Source of the DNA: Zingiber officinale
Taxonomy: Eukaryota; Streptophyta; Magnoliopsida; Zingiberales; Zingiberaceae
Direction: 5' to 3'
NCBI RefSeq assembly: GCF_018446385.1
Contig: NC_055990.1
Span: 131,638,996-131,702,995, forward strand
DNA: 64,000 nt
In this document: piece after piece, positions 49,601-56,736 of the stretch
Layout: every line of letters begins with the position of its first letter
Position numbering within the stretch: the stretch's first letter is position 1
The notes under the pieces: generated by a model
Told to the model about the DNA's origin: nothing
The model's database searches: none
Seen by the model: only the letters and a program-made list of their open reading frames with translations
Position numbers and translations under genes: made by a program

Positions 49601-52600
49601 TCAATATTTGAGCCACATTGAACATGTCCGGGCTAGTACTATATTATAAAGTAAGAACTAAATCCACACTTAGATTACCAAGACAAATATCATAAGGATT
49701 AAGAAAAATCATGATATATGATTTGCTCATGATTTAGGGTATAAGACAACATCCAGTAAACTATCAAATAGATGAAAAGGTTCAGTAAGAAGTCAGAGCA
49801 TGTAAATGATATCAAAGTGAATATGCTCCTATGGTGTGAACTTGACCATCATATTTTTACAGCTGATTGGACCATGCCTAGGCCTAAGAACCAGTTTTAT
49901 TCAAGGTTAACAAAAAAAAGATCAAATTTATACAATTTCTTTTTGTTTGTCAAATCAAATTGTCTCTCCTACTTAATACATATTGATAAAAGTAACAAAA
50001 TTGATGGCCCATGGTTGTAATAGGGAAGAGGACTTATCAACTAAGGCATGTGGTGATAGTCATCAACTATCCATAAAGACACTCAGTTCTTGTATACAAG
50101 AGGAAAAGAATTTTAAGGATCTTCAACTGACGAAGAGGATCTTCAATAAAATAAATACAAGGATTTTCTAATCAATAACTGAGAAAGAGGATTTACAATT
50201 TCAATACAACAGTAATCATCAACTGTCATCTCATTCTATTTTTGTTAGTTTGAGGGAAAAAAACAGTTAGGTGACTACTTTCTCAAGGGGCCTATTGTGA
50301 AGCTGCCTAAATGGTATAAAAAGGGCAGTCCGGTGCTCGAAGCTCCCGCCATGCGAGGTCCTGGGGAAGGATCTATTGTACGCAGCCTTACCCTGCTTTT
50401 TGCAAGAGGTTGTTTCCAGAATTCGAACCCGTGACCTTTTGGTCACATGACAACAACTTTACCGTTGCGCCAAGACTCCCCTTCAAGCTGCCTAAATGGT
50501 ATACACCCATTAATGTTAGCAAGTTTGCATTATTCTGAAAATGCATGAGATGTGTAGGTTGACTGATATGGATTTTGCATAGGTTGATATACCTACCTTT
50601 TTACTTTTGTGGACTTAAGGATTACATAGTTTGATTAGTGCACTTTGGTAGACATGTGATATCTATTCTAATCAATATAAATAAATATTAGTCTTTCTTT
50701 TTTAATTCAATCAGAATATGCATCAGCATTTGGCCAAGATATAGCATGCATTATGAAGTGCATCGACTTATATTAATTGCATTGGATTTCTAAAACCTTG
50801 ATTTTTTTTTTGTTATAAGGGCATCCACATTGCTCCCATTAATGGGGTGTTAATAAACACCCCCTTGGTGTTAAAACCATTGTGAAGGGGTGTTAAAGCG
50901 TTCACTTGAATACGTTCAAGATGGTGTGGGGTGGCCTACCTTGGCCCACCCAATGAGTGTATTGTTTTTTTTTTATTTTAATTATTCAAGAAAAATTATA
51001 AATTTTAAAATTAAAAATTGAATAAAATAGGTAAATAATAAAACATGAGTGTATTTTTTAATAATAATATTTTTTTAAACGGTAATAATCTGATTTTTGT
51101 AGATGCTTTTTTCCAACGGGTTGGGCTTGTATTTTGTATTATTTTATTTATCTACAATTTATTTTTTATTTAATTCGAATTAAATTTAAAAAATTCAATG
51201 GAAAAGAAGTATTTAAGCAAGGCGTGCCCACACTCTGTTTAAATACTTCTTTTGTATTTCTCACAAACATCTATTTTATTTAATAAATATAAAAAAATTA
51301 ATATTATTTTTTAAAAACAGTTAAATTATTTTTAAAAGTAAGATTATTATTAAAATAATAATAATAGTTTTAATATTTTAAAACATATTTAAAATGTATT
51401 TATTTAATATGATATAATTTTAAGATGATTGAGAGGACTGTTGGGACCCATAAATAATGAGTGTTAATGTTAAAAGGAATGTGAGTGAAAGAGATATGTT
51501 ATTATGAGTATGTGACAGTGTACTCCATGTTTTTTACGAGGTGGTGGATGTTATAATGAGAGTGGGTTGTAGATGCTCTAACTATCAAAACACATACTTG
51601 CATAGAATGTTCTGGCATTCAGAATCAAATTTCAAACTAGTAAATTCATTAAACAATTATGGTACCTTAAACATTCCCTCCAATTTATTTGTAAATTGAC
51701 TGCCACACTCAGTTTTAAGCTGAAAAAACAAGACACTGTGTTAGAGAAATTGCACATATAAAAGTCTTTGGATAAATTCTTCCAACCATTTTTACGAATA
51801 ATTCTGATTACTTTTGTGATCATTGACTTCTCAGCATCAATTGATGCACTCTTTCCCAACAATAATCTTTTTGCAAGGTCTTTCTTGTAAAATGCCTCAA
51901 ATACATCTTTTCCCTGAACCAGCACATGAAAAAGAAGAATCCATCCTAAAGTAATTTAATATTTGCTAATAAAACATATCACTAACATGAACCAAATATG
52001 CAAAGTTTACTTGTATAAATCTAAACAGCACCAAAACTTTGTCAAGTATACTCTCTAACTCTTCTTCAGATGTACCCTTGTTGCCAGCACGAAGCTTCTC
52101 ATCCACAAACTTGGCAATCAATTCAGCTGGTCTATTCTGTTTATGACAAGGGCAAATAAATATAGCACAAATCAACAATCTCAACAAATGGTGAAGATTC
52201 TGGTACACATGCCAAAAGTATGTGATCAATTCACTAATGAATAATAACAAAAATATGGCTCATAATAAAAAATTTAAAACACACAACAACATGCTTAACA
52301 AAATATTTAAGTTCACATCTACTATATAATATTTCAAAATTATTACCATAAGTTACTAATATAAAAAAATTTACAACCATCACATAAATATTTGAATTCA
52401 ATAGATCTAATATAAAAAGACAAAAATGGAAAGGTAAACAAATAGATACCCTTCCATAGATTATTTATATGAAAACCTCCCAAAGTAATGATCCTTAGGA
52501 GAATTTTTGTAAGCATATCATTATACCCAACAGAAAGATTCACCACCATCACACCCCACATTGTTCTCATTATTTTAATATTATATTGTATGAACCCTAA

Positions 52601-55600
52601 TTTAAGTGAAGCACATTTTTATTTGTTATGGTTGACTTTAATAAATCAAAATTGTTGTCATCTATCAAATCAACTGCAAATAGCACTTTTTATTCCTTCA
52701 ATAAATCAAAATTGATTTCATCTATTAACTCAACTATAAATTCAGTCTGCAAAATAGCCTTCATAGGCAATATTGACTGCCTATACCATATATTGCCCAC
52801 ATATAATGCACTATCATTGTCACCTACATGGACATACTAACCACTTTTTTTGAATCAAACCACAGCAATGAAGACACCAAAAAAGACAATGTTCAATAGA
52901 AACAAATGGCTGTTATGAAAAAATGCCGGAAAGAATGGAGCTTTTCCAATTCACACCAGACTAAATTAAACTATATTGGTTCTTAATACAGTTTGTCTGA
53001 TTGGGATTACCCTTTGAAAGATTTATTAGCTATGCTCTAGGTTCTGATAAACTTGTAAGAGGATTTAGAACACAGTAAATTGATTTTTAACAAATGTGTT
53101 AGGGCTTCTGAATTCCATGATAGAAAATGGATTATTTCAGAACTTTTTTATCCATCATCAGCTTGAGACTTTAGTTTATGAAAAAGTTGAAGTTATTTTA
53201 AAAAATTATTTAAGCGGCAATGATAAAGATGCTTCTAGATAAGCTGCTTCATTCTGAATTTGGATGCAAATGGAAAAGAAGAGATCTATGTAAAAAACAG
53301 TATATCCTTGAATTGATCATTTTTTCCCTGTATTAGATTACTTCCCTTTATTCTCACACTTTTACAAAATCTGGTTGTACTAAGAGATTTCTCCTGTAAA
53401 AGTTCACATAAGCATCTTTAACAAAGCTCACAGCAGTTGCTAAGGCAATATTGACACAGTTATATATAGGAATATTTAGTAGAGGGGCAAAAAGGGAAAG
53501 GCGGAAGTAAAACACACTGTTATTACCCCAACCAGACTCTCATTCGGCAATAAAATATATAAAAAAATAGTAGTCCAGTGTACAACAGTATGTGCCCCAC
53601 ACTCAAATTTGATGACATCAAAACACTTTAAAAGCATAAAAGAAGATATTGCTTTTAGGGATTTTCTGTAGGGCAAAAGTCCACCAGGGGAAGCAGATAA
53701 AGCATTAGATAGATTCTGGTCGACTAAATTATCTTCGTAATATAAAACAAATCAAATTGTATGAAGATGTATGGATACACTTGGATCATAGTTTTTCTCG
53801 TCTTGTACCTAGAAATGACACACATTCTTTATGATACTAGAGGACCTCCATATTACTCTAATATGGTCATTCTTTATACCTAGAATACAAAGCAATCCTC
53901 CTACATAGTTGCTCAAATTTGTCATAAGTTGATAGTAATCACTGAATATCTCATAAATATGAATATAAGAAACTGGCGTCAATATATGTGGCAGGCTGCA
54001 AAAAAGAATGGTTAAAGTTGTATAGCAGGGCTATTTTCTTTCCTCTTGTTACATCAAATAGATTGTATAAGCTACAAAAGAGTTGCCTAACCCTGTTAAC
54101 TATGAAGGATGTCTGAATTCTAGAGAATAATTACTTCAGAAAACCATGAATACATGTTGAATAAGAAAAAAGGATCGCCATATGATCCAATTTGAAACTA
54201 TCATGCAGCACCTTATACTTAATATTGTAATCTACTAAGAAAACTGATGAACAATGAGGTAAGCAAATCAGCTGAAGAAATAAAGCAACTCAATATATTT
54301 CACAACTGCACCCATTTTTGGGTCTTCAATGTTGACTCCAAGCCAAGGTTTCAAATCTTATTTCCAATTGGGATTTTGGTTCCTGAATGGAACAAGAAGG
54401 TGCTAGTGTCATGTCAGACATATAGGCATACCATGCCAAAGGCACCAATGAAGCAAAGAATTGGGAATGAGAAGCTTCGTATTTAGAAAACCTGAGCCTT
54501 ACTTCTACACGCCAACATATGATGTTTCCACAAGGCTTCGGCAATAGGAAGAACACGAAGCTTTCTTATGTGACAAAATGAACAGAAGACTTCCTTTGCG
54601 ATACAAAGAGAACTTTAGGATCTGAAGGAGGGCGTACCAACACACTGTGCCAGTGACCCATGTTCATTTCTTTGTAAAAACAGGAGGAAGTTCAGAACTC
54701 TCAGTGACCTGGCTAAACGCTTTACTACCTCACAGAACCCAGACACAAATCCTTGCAAACTTTGCCTGTTGCAATAGCTGTGCCACAACATCAAGGATGT
54801 TCACTGTGTTGGTTGGCAGACAGAACATTAAGTTTCACCCATGTCAACCAACATAGAACAAATTCTAGGGATTAGGAGATTATAGAGTATGCAAAATTGC
54901 AAATATCATCAACTTTTAGGCATTCAAGATATTCCTAGCAATCTTTAGGCATTTAGGACATAATCTTAGCAAGATAAAACATTCACATATTGCAATCAGG
55001 ATATTATGTAGTATATACCTGACGCAGATTAATCAGATGTTCAAATGAATCCTTTATGGTATTAGAGAAAGCTTCATTTTTGAAAAAGCTTTCTTCCAAT
55101 ATCTTGTCTAGAGATGCTTTAAACTCTAAGAGGTAGGAAACCAGATCTTTATCTTTCTCTTCATCCACGATAATAGCTTGCCCAGTACCGCGAATATATG
55201 AACTAAGAGATTGCTTTATTAATTCGAGTGCATTAACCCTCTGAAATAGTGTATACATCCTCCGAAGATCATCAATACGATTTGCTTCCATAAGCAACGT
55301 GAATCCCTAAATAATGAGATCCCATCAAAATGAGATAGGCAAATGCAATTTTGTGATGTTCAATACATCAAAAGGCATAACCAAGTCACCTTGTCAAGAA
55401 TTGCAGAAGTATGGTGTTCAAGAAGTTGCTTTTCTGCAGTTGCCACAAGGGGCTTCCTCGTACTTGCATCCAAGTATAACACACATCTTTCATGCTCCTC
55501 ATGTAACCTCAACTGAAATTTTGTAAGGGAGATTCAGAACAAAGTCAAACATGAAAACTAGCATAGACATATTGCAGGCAAACCAATGGCAGGAAGGATC

Positions 55601-55785
55601 TTACATCAACGTGTTTCAAATAATCTGGAACATCTGACAGTTGCATATATTTCACACCTTCAGAGGCATAAAATTCAGAAGTGCCTTGAAGAAATGGTTT
55701 CTCAAAGCTGTCCATGTAAATTCCTAGAGCAGTAAACATCTTTAAAAGATGACTTAGGATAGTCCTATCAATAGCTTCACCTTGC
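24849..55785 (-). CDS. CUL4: Cullin-4, 14 visible exons, 5' end outside the window
   Basis: Scaffold of CRL4 (CUL4-DDB1-RBX1) ubiquitin ligases. Minus-strand coding exons in transcript order: 55785-55605, 55512-55390, 55306-55019, 52136-52011, 51913-51812, 51719-51666, 46090-45984, 45877-45817, 45742-45611, 45525-45388, 45322-45242, 45155-45075, 25658-25578, 24962-24849. Phases join without a break to 1669 nt (555 residues plus stop), and all borders are GT-AG. Sequence is CUL4-like throughout: [69 protein letters not shown], end [10 protein letters not shown]. Plant CUL4 is about 790 residues, so roughly 240 N-terminal residues, including the DDB1-binding part, must lie beyond 55785. They were not found up to 64000. 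One intron (25659-45074) is 19.4 kb and full of viral DNA. Confidence 0.93.
25028..25545. mobile_element. Inverted-repeat element with ~22-bp tandem core in CUL4 intron
   Basis: Left end 25028-25069 (GGGCGCATCTTATTTTCATTA then AACATCAAAAGAGTGTCC) is inverted at 25502-25545 (minus strand AGGGTGCCCTTTAGTTTCATTA then TTGTCAAAAGGACACTC). Between them is a degenerate array of about 22-bp units resembling AAAATTGCTCCAACTTGATC, roughly 15 copies. No coding capacity. It resembles a MITE or foldback with an expanded minisatellite core. It sits in the last CUL4 intron. Confidence 0.6.
26397..26408 (+). other. Viral tRNA-Met primer binding site
   Basis: TGGTATCAGAGC, complementary to the 3' end of initiator tRNA-Met, about 120 bp after the start of the viral leader. 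Plant pararetroviruses use this primer and number their circular genomes from it. Confidence 0.85.
26799..27200 (+). CDS. Badnavirus-like small ORF before the polyprotein
   Basis: An open frame of 133 residues starting with ATG at 26799. It begins [20 protein letters not shown], has a predicted helical middle ([20 protein letters not shown]) and a basic C-terminus rich in Lys/Gln ([15 protein letters not shown]). Position, size and the coiled-coil-like middle fit the virion-associated P2-type protein of badnaviruses, which binds nucleic acid and the capsid. Its stop TGA at 27198-27200 overlaps the next ATG at 27200 (TGATG), the stop-start overlap expected for leaky scanning along a polycistronic viral RNA. 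This is the only viral frame in the insert that looks uninterrupted. The P2 assignment is inferred from position. Confidence 0.6.
   Translation: MSNFVITRNTQSYREAVQATYSIEPPAIGFAEPSDLQGTLPGNTVVIKQKNMQLQLLIQVAETLKNIQADLKTIVEQTRGSRSSTAAIPDSLVEKLQKLTLGAQEKQREGKGKLGVFKDPFKILQEEKEKLKN
27200..27932 (+). pseudogene. Viral polyprotein N-terminus and movement-protein region
   Basis: Starts at ATG 27200 in TGATG overlap with the preceding ORF. The first roughly 180 bases are readable but contain stops near 27338-27391; a frame change follows and a long open stretch runs 27464-27932. This carries residues typical of badnavirus movement proteins, for example [40 protein letters not shown] and [12 protein letters not shown]. 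The protein would move virus through plasmodesmata. The reading is cut at 27932 by the hAT element. The right-hand viral copy does not contain this region. Confidence 0.75.
27933..31472 (+). mobile_element. hAT DNA transposon inside the left viral copy
   Basis: A 3540-bp insertion flanked by a perfect 8-bp target duplication CTACTACG (27925-27932 and 31473-31480). Terminal inverted repeats are imperfect: CAAGGTTTTCAATAGCG at the left and, on the opposite strand, TAGTGTTTTAAATCGCG at the right. Subterminal regions are rich in short GCG/CGC motifs (TAGCG, GCGCTA, CATAGCG), the kind of repeats bound by hAT transposases, with a perfect palindrome of CCCGAATAGC around 28004-28031. The interior holds a broken BED-finger transposase. 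Confidence 0.92.
28591..31267 (+). pseudogene. hAT transposase with BED zinc finger, broken
   Basis: ATG at 28591. The N-terminus has a BED finger ([20 protein letters not shown] then LAQTHKG, about residues 28-52), then a DUF659-like region with [16 protein letters not shown] near 29430-29470 and [16 protein letters not shown] near 29510-29550. The C-terminal dimerisation region has [20 protein letters not shown] near 30360-30420 and [11 protein letters not shown] near 30440-30475, then [14 protein letters not shown] near 30577. Damage: a frameshift near 29335, a stop at 29494-29496 (TAG), a stop at 30005-30007, and further changes. The gaps at about 30265-30355 and 30478-30573 look like introns. 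A serine/aspartate-rich tail runs to 31267. The protein would bind the element ends and catalyse excision; this copy cannot. Confidence 0.85.
31487..31950 (+). pseudogene. Viral dUTPase domain
   Basis: All five trimeric dUTPase motifs are visible in order: [10 protein letters not shown] (motif 1, near 31593), IAPKSG (motif 2, near 31707), [18 protein letters not shown] (motif 3 with the catalytic Asp and substrate-stacking Tyr, near 31750-31800), [10 protein letters not shown] (motif 4, near 31825) and [11 protein letters not shown] (motif 5, near 31914). A frameshift between motifs 3 and 4 at about 31815 breaks the frame. dUTPase hydrolyses dUTP to dUMP and keeps uracil out of reverse-transcribed DNA. 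It lies directly between the movement and capsid regions of the polyprotein. The right copy keeps motifs 2-5 only. Confidence 0.85.
31950..33420 (+). pseudogene. Viral capsid region with damaged zinc knuckle
   Basis: An acidic segment (about 31950-32190) is followed by an open stretch 32281-32871 typical of the badnavirus capsid core: [51 protein letters not shown] and [18 protein letters not shown] stop TAG at 32869-32871 and a frame change near 32975 precede the basic segment and zinc knuckle at about 33168-33225. The knuckle reads [16 protein letters not shown]: the third zinc-binding cysteine of the C-x-C-x2-C-x4-H-x4-C pattern is replaced by Trp. The right copy has Cys there. The capsid would package the DNA genome. 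Confidence 0.8.
33496..34209 (+). pseudogene. Viral second Cys cluster and aspartic protease
   Basis: An open stretch (237 codons without a stop) begins with a Cys-rich cluster typical of badnaviruses ([24 protein letters not shown]). It continues with a charged coiled-coil region, then the retroviral-type aspartic protease [15 protein letters not shown] near 33975-34025. The catalytic triad D-T-G has become D-T-R, which should abolish activity; the right copy keeps D-T-G. The protease releases capsid and polymerase from the polyprotein. Confidence 0.8.
34308..35533 (+). pseudogene. Viral reverse transcriptase and start of RNase H
   Basis: Frames 34308-34490, 34557-34898 and 34895-35077 together read as a caulimovirid reverse transcriptase. 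Visible blocks are [57 protein letters not shown] and the active-site box YIDDILVF near 35028-35052. Breaks occur at 34488 (stop), near 34893 (frameshift) and 35077 (stop), with more beyond. RNase H begins near 35460 ([13 protein letters not shown]) and is cut at 35538 by the Copia insertion. The enzyme copies the pregenomic RNA into DNA; here it is dead. Confidence 0.85.
35539..35646 (+). repeat. Copia 5' LTR
   Basis: 108 bp, TG...CA ends, containing CTATATAAAGGG (TATA-like, near 35594). It is followed directly by the tRNA-Met primer site TGGTATCAGAGCC at 35647-35659. It differs from the 3' LTR by about two substitutions (CCTATATA versus TCTATATA; ACACGAGG versus ACATGAGG). Confidence 0.93.
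36268..37074 (+). pseudogene. Copia gag, broken near its middle
   Basis: ATG at 36268 ([10 protein letters not shown]...). The gag core has [20 protein letters not shown] and [18 protein letters not shown], with open reading to about 36822. A frame change near 36790 is followed by a second frame (36854-37074) with a zinc knuckle [15 protein letters not shown] near 37000-37040. Downstream only about 140 bp separate it from the reverse transcriptase, so protease and integrase are deleted. Gag would form the particle. The leader 36160-36235 has a 24-bp tandem repeat. Confidence 0.8.
37217..38632 (+). CDS. Copia reverse transcriptase-RNase H, 471-residue open frame
   Basis: An open frame without a stop. 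The reverse transcriptase shows [58 protein letters not shown] and the active site [11 protein letters not shown] near 37680-37712. RNase H shows [19 protein letters not shown] near 38162-38220 and [11 protein letters not shown] near 38286, and the Copia end [18 protein letters not shown]. The N-terminal start at 37217 is only the first possible start of an open frame; the true polyprotein start would be in gag. A polypurine tract GAGGGGGAGT at 38631-38640 follows the stop. The domain looks catalytically complete but could be expressed only as a truncated polyprotein. Confidence 0.85.
   Translation: MVGCRWVFTVKVGVDGKVDRLKARLVAKGYTQVFGLDYGDTFSPVAKMSSVRLFLSIAAIRHWPLYQLDIKNAFLHGDLLEEVYMKQPSCFVAQGESSGLVCRLRKSLYGLKQSPRAWFSRFSTVIQQFGMTRSEIDHSVFYRHSSNGCIYVVVYVDDIVITGNDHLEISQVKHLFKHFQTKDLGKLKYFLGIEVAQSKYGIIISQRKYAMDIPEETRMLNSKTVDNPMDPNVKLLPNQEEPFSDPERYRRLVGKLSYLTVTRPDISFAVSVVSQFLNSPCKEHWDAVTRIIRYIRGAPGKGLLYEDKGHTRVVGYSDADWAGSPSDRRSTSGFCIFVGGNLVSWKSKKENVVARSSAEAEYRAMAITSQELIWLKQLLQELRFGKVTQMTLMCDNQAVMHIASNPVFHERTKHIEVDCHFIREKIISGEISTSFVNSLDQLADIFTKSLRSSQIDYICNKLGAYDLYSLA
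38640..38747 (+). repeat. Copia 3' LTR
   Basis: 108 bp, near-identical to 35539-35646, starting directly after the polypurine tract. It is followed by viral RNase H sequence. Confidence 0.93.
38748..39517 (+). pseudogene. Viral RNase H continuation and polyprotein C-terminus
   Basis: Reading resumes after the Copia element: a short stretch near 38785-38830, then an open frame 38838-39371 with [19 protein letters not shown] and [20 protein letters not shown], the last RNase H blocks of caulimovirids, followed by the helical tail. A frame change near 39260 leads to a second frame (39254-39517), Gln/Leu-rich and coiled-coil-like, that ends at TAG 39515. Equivalent sequence in the right copy (40192-40557) is frame-shifted at a similar place. 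Confidence 0.8.
39518..39863 (+). promoter_or_regulatory. Viral intergenic promoter and redundant leader
   Basis: Follows the polyprotein stop. It contains three related TTTATGTAAAG motifs (39560-39630), a TATA box CTATATAAAG at 39691-39700, and then the transcript leader. The leader repeats 26280-26370 (TGTAATCTCTG ... TCTTATTTGAGTTGTTC) at 39770-39855. This is the layout of the single pregenomic-RNA promoter of badnaviruses. The sequence ends at the inverted junction with the right copy. Confidence 0.75.
40192..41966 (-). pseudogene. Right-copy reverse transcriptase and RNase H
   Basis: Minus-strand frames 41966-41373 (polymerase N-terminal part with [18 protein letters not shown] and IYSKFDLK), 41380-41075 ([18 protein letters not shown] and YIDDILVF), 40996-40643 ([19 protein letters not shown], the RNase H start) and 40557-40192 ([19 protein letters not shown]). 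They are separated by frameshifts near 41400, 41090 and 40630. The bases near 40733-40745 correspond to the Copia insertion point of the left copy and are uninterrupted. Confidence 0.8.
42071..42775 (-). pseudogene. Right-copy Cys cluster and aspartic protease
   Basis: The 42775-42587 frame has the Cys-rich cluster start ([14 protein letters not shown]) and is broken after it. Frame 42522-42157 has a glutamate-rich linker and the protease [16 protein letters not shown], keeping the catalytic D-T-G near 42270. A frameshift near 42245 moves the rest to frame 42259-42071. Compared with the left copy there is a small in-frame insertion in the linker (DNEEE). Confidence 0.8.
42881..44406 (-). pseudogene. 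Right-copy capsid region and intact zinc knuckle
   Basis: Frames 44406-43786 (acidic segment and capsid start, with [20 protein letters not shown]), 43719-43471 and 43474-43226 (capsid core) and 43100-42881 (zinc knuckle). The knuckle reads [16 protein letters not shown] with all zinc ligands. Breaks occur near 43780 (stop), 43480 (frameshift) and 43225. The capsid core is closely similar to the left copy. Confidence 0.8.
44330..44605 (-). pseudogene. Right-copy dUTPase, N-terminal part missing
   Basis: Homology to the left copy begins at about 44605 (GAACTCCCTTGGGG on the minus strand). Motif 2 is altered (IAPRLG), motif 3 reads [10 protein letters not shown] with Arg changed to His, and motifs 4 and 5 follow after a frameshift ([11 protein letters not shown] near 44355). 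Motif 1 lies outside the copy. Upstream, 44606-44640, is intron DNA or an unrelated filler. Confidence 0.75.
44640..45074. other. CUL4 intron sequence beside the viral insert
   Basis: AT-rich intron without recognisable genes; it ends at the splice donor of the exon 45155-45075. The intron's other flank is 25659-26279. Confidence 0.5.
45075..46090 (-). CDS. CUL4: CUL4 exon cluster, six exons
   Basis: Exons 46090-45984 ([17 protein letters not shown]..., ending in a split Gly codon), 45877-45817 ([20 protein letters not shown]), 45742-45611 ([20 protein letters not shown]...), 45525-45388 ([20 protein letters not shown]...), 45322-45242 ([19 protein letters not shown]...) and 45155-45075 ([20 protein letters not shown]...). 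They encode the cullin homology domain that binds RBX1. Introns between them are 70-230 bp. The donor after 45075 (GTATG) opens the 19.4-kb intron. Confidence 0.93.
46091..47467. other. CUL4 intron, nothing recognised
   Basis: AT-rich intron sequence, about 1.4 kb, without recognisable genes or repeats. Confidence 0.5.
47468..49505 (+). mobile_element. Old Copia remnant in CUL4 intron
   Basis: 5' LTR 47468-47612 (TGTTAAGGGC...AATAACAACA) is followed by a primer site TGGTATTAGAGC at 47613-47624 (one change from the tRNA-Met consensus). At the other end, a decayed Copia polyprotein tail ([13 protein letters not shown]-like and NKLV residues, 49195-49370) and GCTTGAGGGAGAA lead into a 3' LTR from about 49383 to 49500. 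The LTRs share CCTATGTGTAAATAT. The interior is only about 1.75 kb and unreadable except for the tail. A short retroposon (48630-48696) is inserted in it. Confidence 0.7.
48630..48696 (+). mobile_element. Second copy of the short GC-rich retroposon, 3'-truncated
   Basis: Starts ATGGCAAAAAGCGAATACGC, matches the 5' half of the 22642-22757 insert in opposite orientation, and stops at CCCGTCCCAGA. Flanked by a perfect 20-bp duplication ACCTACACACTCTGCCTATG (48610-48629 and 48697-48716). A 13-bp partial third copy of that target (ACCTACACACTCT) lies at the right border inside the body, probably a by-product of integration. The copy is truncated relative to the first and interrupts the older Copia remnant. 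Confidence 0.6.
49506..50299. other. CUL4 intron, nothing recognised
   Basis: AT-rich intron between the Copia remnant and the SINE; open frames 49772-50020 and 49983-50171 have no recognisable domain. Confidence 0.4.
50319..50484 (-). mobile_element. Au-type SINE with 19-bp target duplication
   Basis: A 166-bp insert flanked by a perfect 19-bp duplication AAGCTGCCTAAATGGTATA (50300-50318 and 50485-50503). On the minus strand it begins GGGGAGTCTTGGCGCAACGG (RNA polymerase III A-box region) and has the B-box GGGTTCGAATTC near 50430. It continues with GCAGGGTAAGGCTGCGTACA and ends in ACTGCCCTTTTT. This order is that of the Au SINE family widespread in angiosperms. It lies in the CUL4 intron 46091-51665. 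Confidence 0.9.
50819..51578. mobile_element. Harbinger-type (Tourist-like) MITE
   Basis: A 760-bp AT-rich element with terminal inverted repeats: GGGCATCCACATTGCTCCCA at the left and, on the opposite strand, GAGCATCTACAACCCACTCT at the right. It is flanked by the 3-bp duplication TAA (50816-50818 and 51579-51581). These are the terminal and target-site features of Harbinger-derived MITEs. It encodes nothing. It lies about 90 bp from the next CUL4 exon (51719-51666). Confidence 0.8.
51666..52136 (-). CDS. CUL4: CUL4 exon cluster, three exons
   Basis: Exons 52136-52011 ([20 protein letters not shown]...), 51913-51812 ([20 protein letters not shown]...) and 51719-51666 ([18 protein letters not shown]), all in phase 0. 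They encode the start of the cullin homology domain, including [17 protein letters not shown]. Introns between them are 97 and 92 bp. Confidence 0.93.
52137..55018. other. CUL4 intron of 2.9 kb, nothing recognised
   Basis: No coding sequence, transposon ends or clear tandem repeats were recognised on either strand. Short A/T-rich stretches and TAAATCAAAATTG repeats near 52640-52720 are the only local structure. Confidence 0.5.
55019..55785 (-). CDS. CUL4: CUL4 exon cluster, first three exons visible
   Basis: Exons 55785-55605 (starting in phase with one base of a split codon, then [20 protein letters not shown]...), 55512-55390 ([20 protein letters not shown]...) and 55306-55019 ([20 protein letters not shown]...). 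These encode cullin repeats. The acceptor before 55785 (TTGTCAG) shows that an upstream exon must exist, outside the window. Confidence 0.93.
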
Positions 55786-56736
55786 CTGACAAGGAACAAA
55801 TAATTTCAAATGAAAATAACAACACAGAAGAAACATCCACTTAGTTAAACTTAAAAAGTATTCTATAAACATTAGAAAAGAGCCTTGTCTGATATCAGTT
55901 GTGCTGCCCAAACACAGTAATTTTGTTCAATTTAGTCCATTCTTAGACGATTAACCCAGACAAGTTCATATAAGCTAAAAAAACACCATGTAAGTATACT
56001 GTTAACTATGCTGGTTAGTTGATAAATTATACCAAAACCTTGAACAGGTAAGTAAATGACCAATCCATACATTTTATATCGTTAACTTAGTAGGCGAGTA
56101 GAGGCTTAACTCAATATGCAGACCTAACTCAATTTAACTAGAGGATTATTAGTGAGACAGGTAGAACCTCAAACATAGGACCTCCTGATGCTCTAATACT
56201 ATGTTAAGTTGGATTGACTAACTACTTATCCCTGCATCAAAGTTGTTGCTAAACAATGCTTATCAAAGTTAAAAAAAAAACTTTTCTAATGTATTTGAAA
56301 AAAGAAATCTGTAATACTATGTCTCAAACATGAAGTAATGTAACAGGCATTCACTACCATGAACAATTTTTATATTTGCTTACTTTCCAAGTTGAATATA
56401 GTAAAGAAAACAATCAAGAAATTGATATGGCGCAGTGGTCTAACTAATGCAATTACTCAAAAAAATGGTAAAGAGAATGAGAAAATATTGGAAGTACCTA
56501 AGATAGAGAGTTATAGCATAACACATACCATATCACTTTCAAATCATCCACATTTTTTATTCCGTGTATGTTCATAACTTGTTAGTTAACAAAACAATTC
56601 AGTACCATGTACTTCACATATGCTAGTACCTCATAATGCTTAGAGAATGCCTTGGAGAAGTTAAAAAATAATCGACAGAGAAGATGGACAGGGTATTAGA
56701 CATACAGGTATGAAAAAAAAAAGAAGGCAGCATAAC

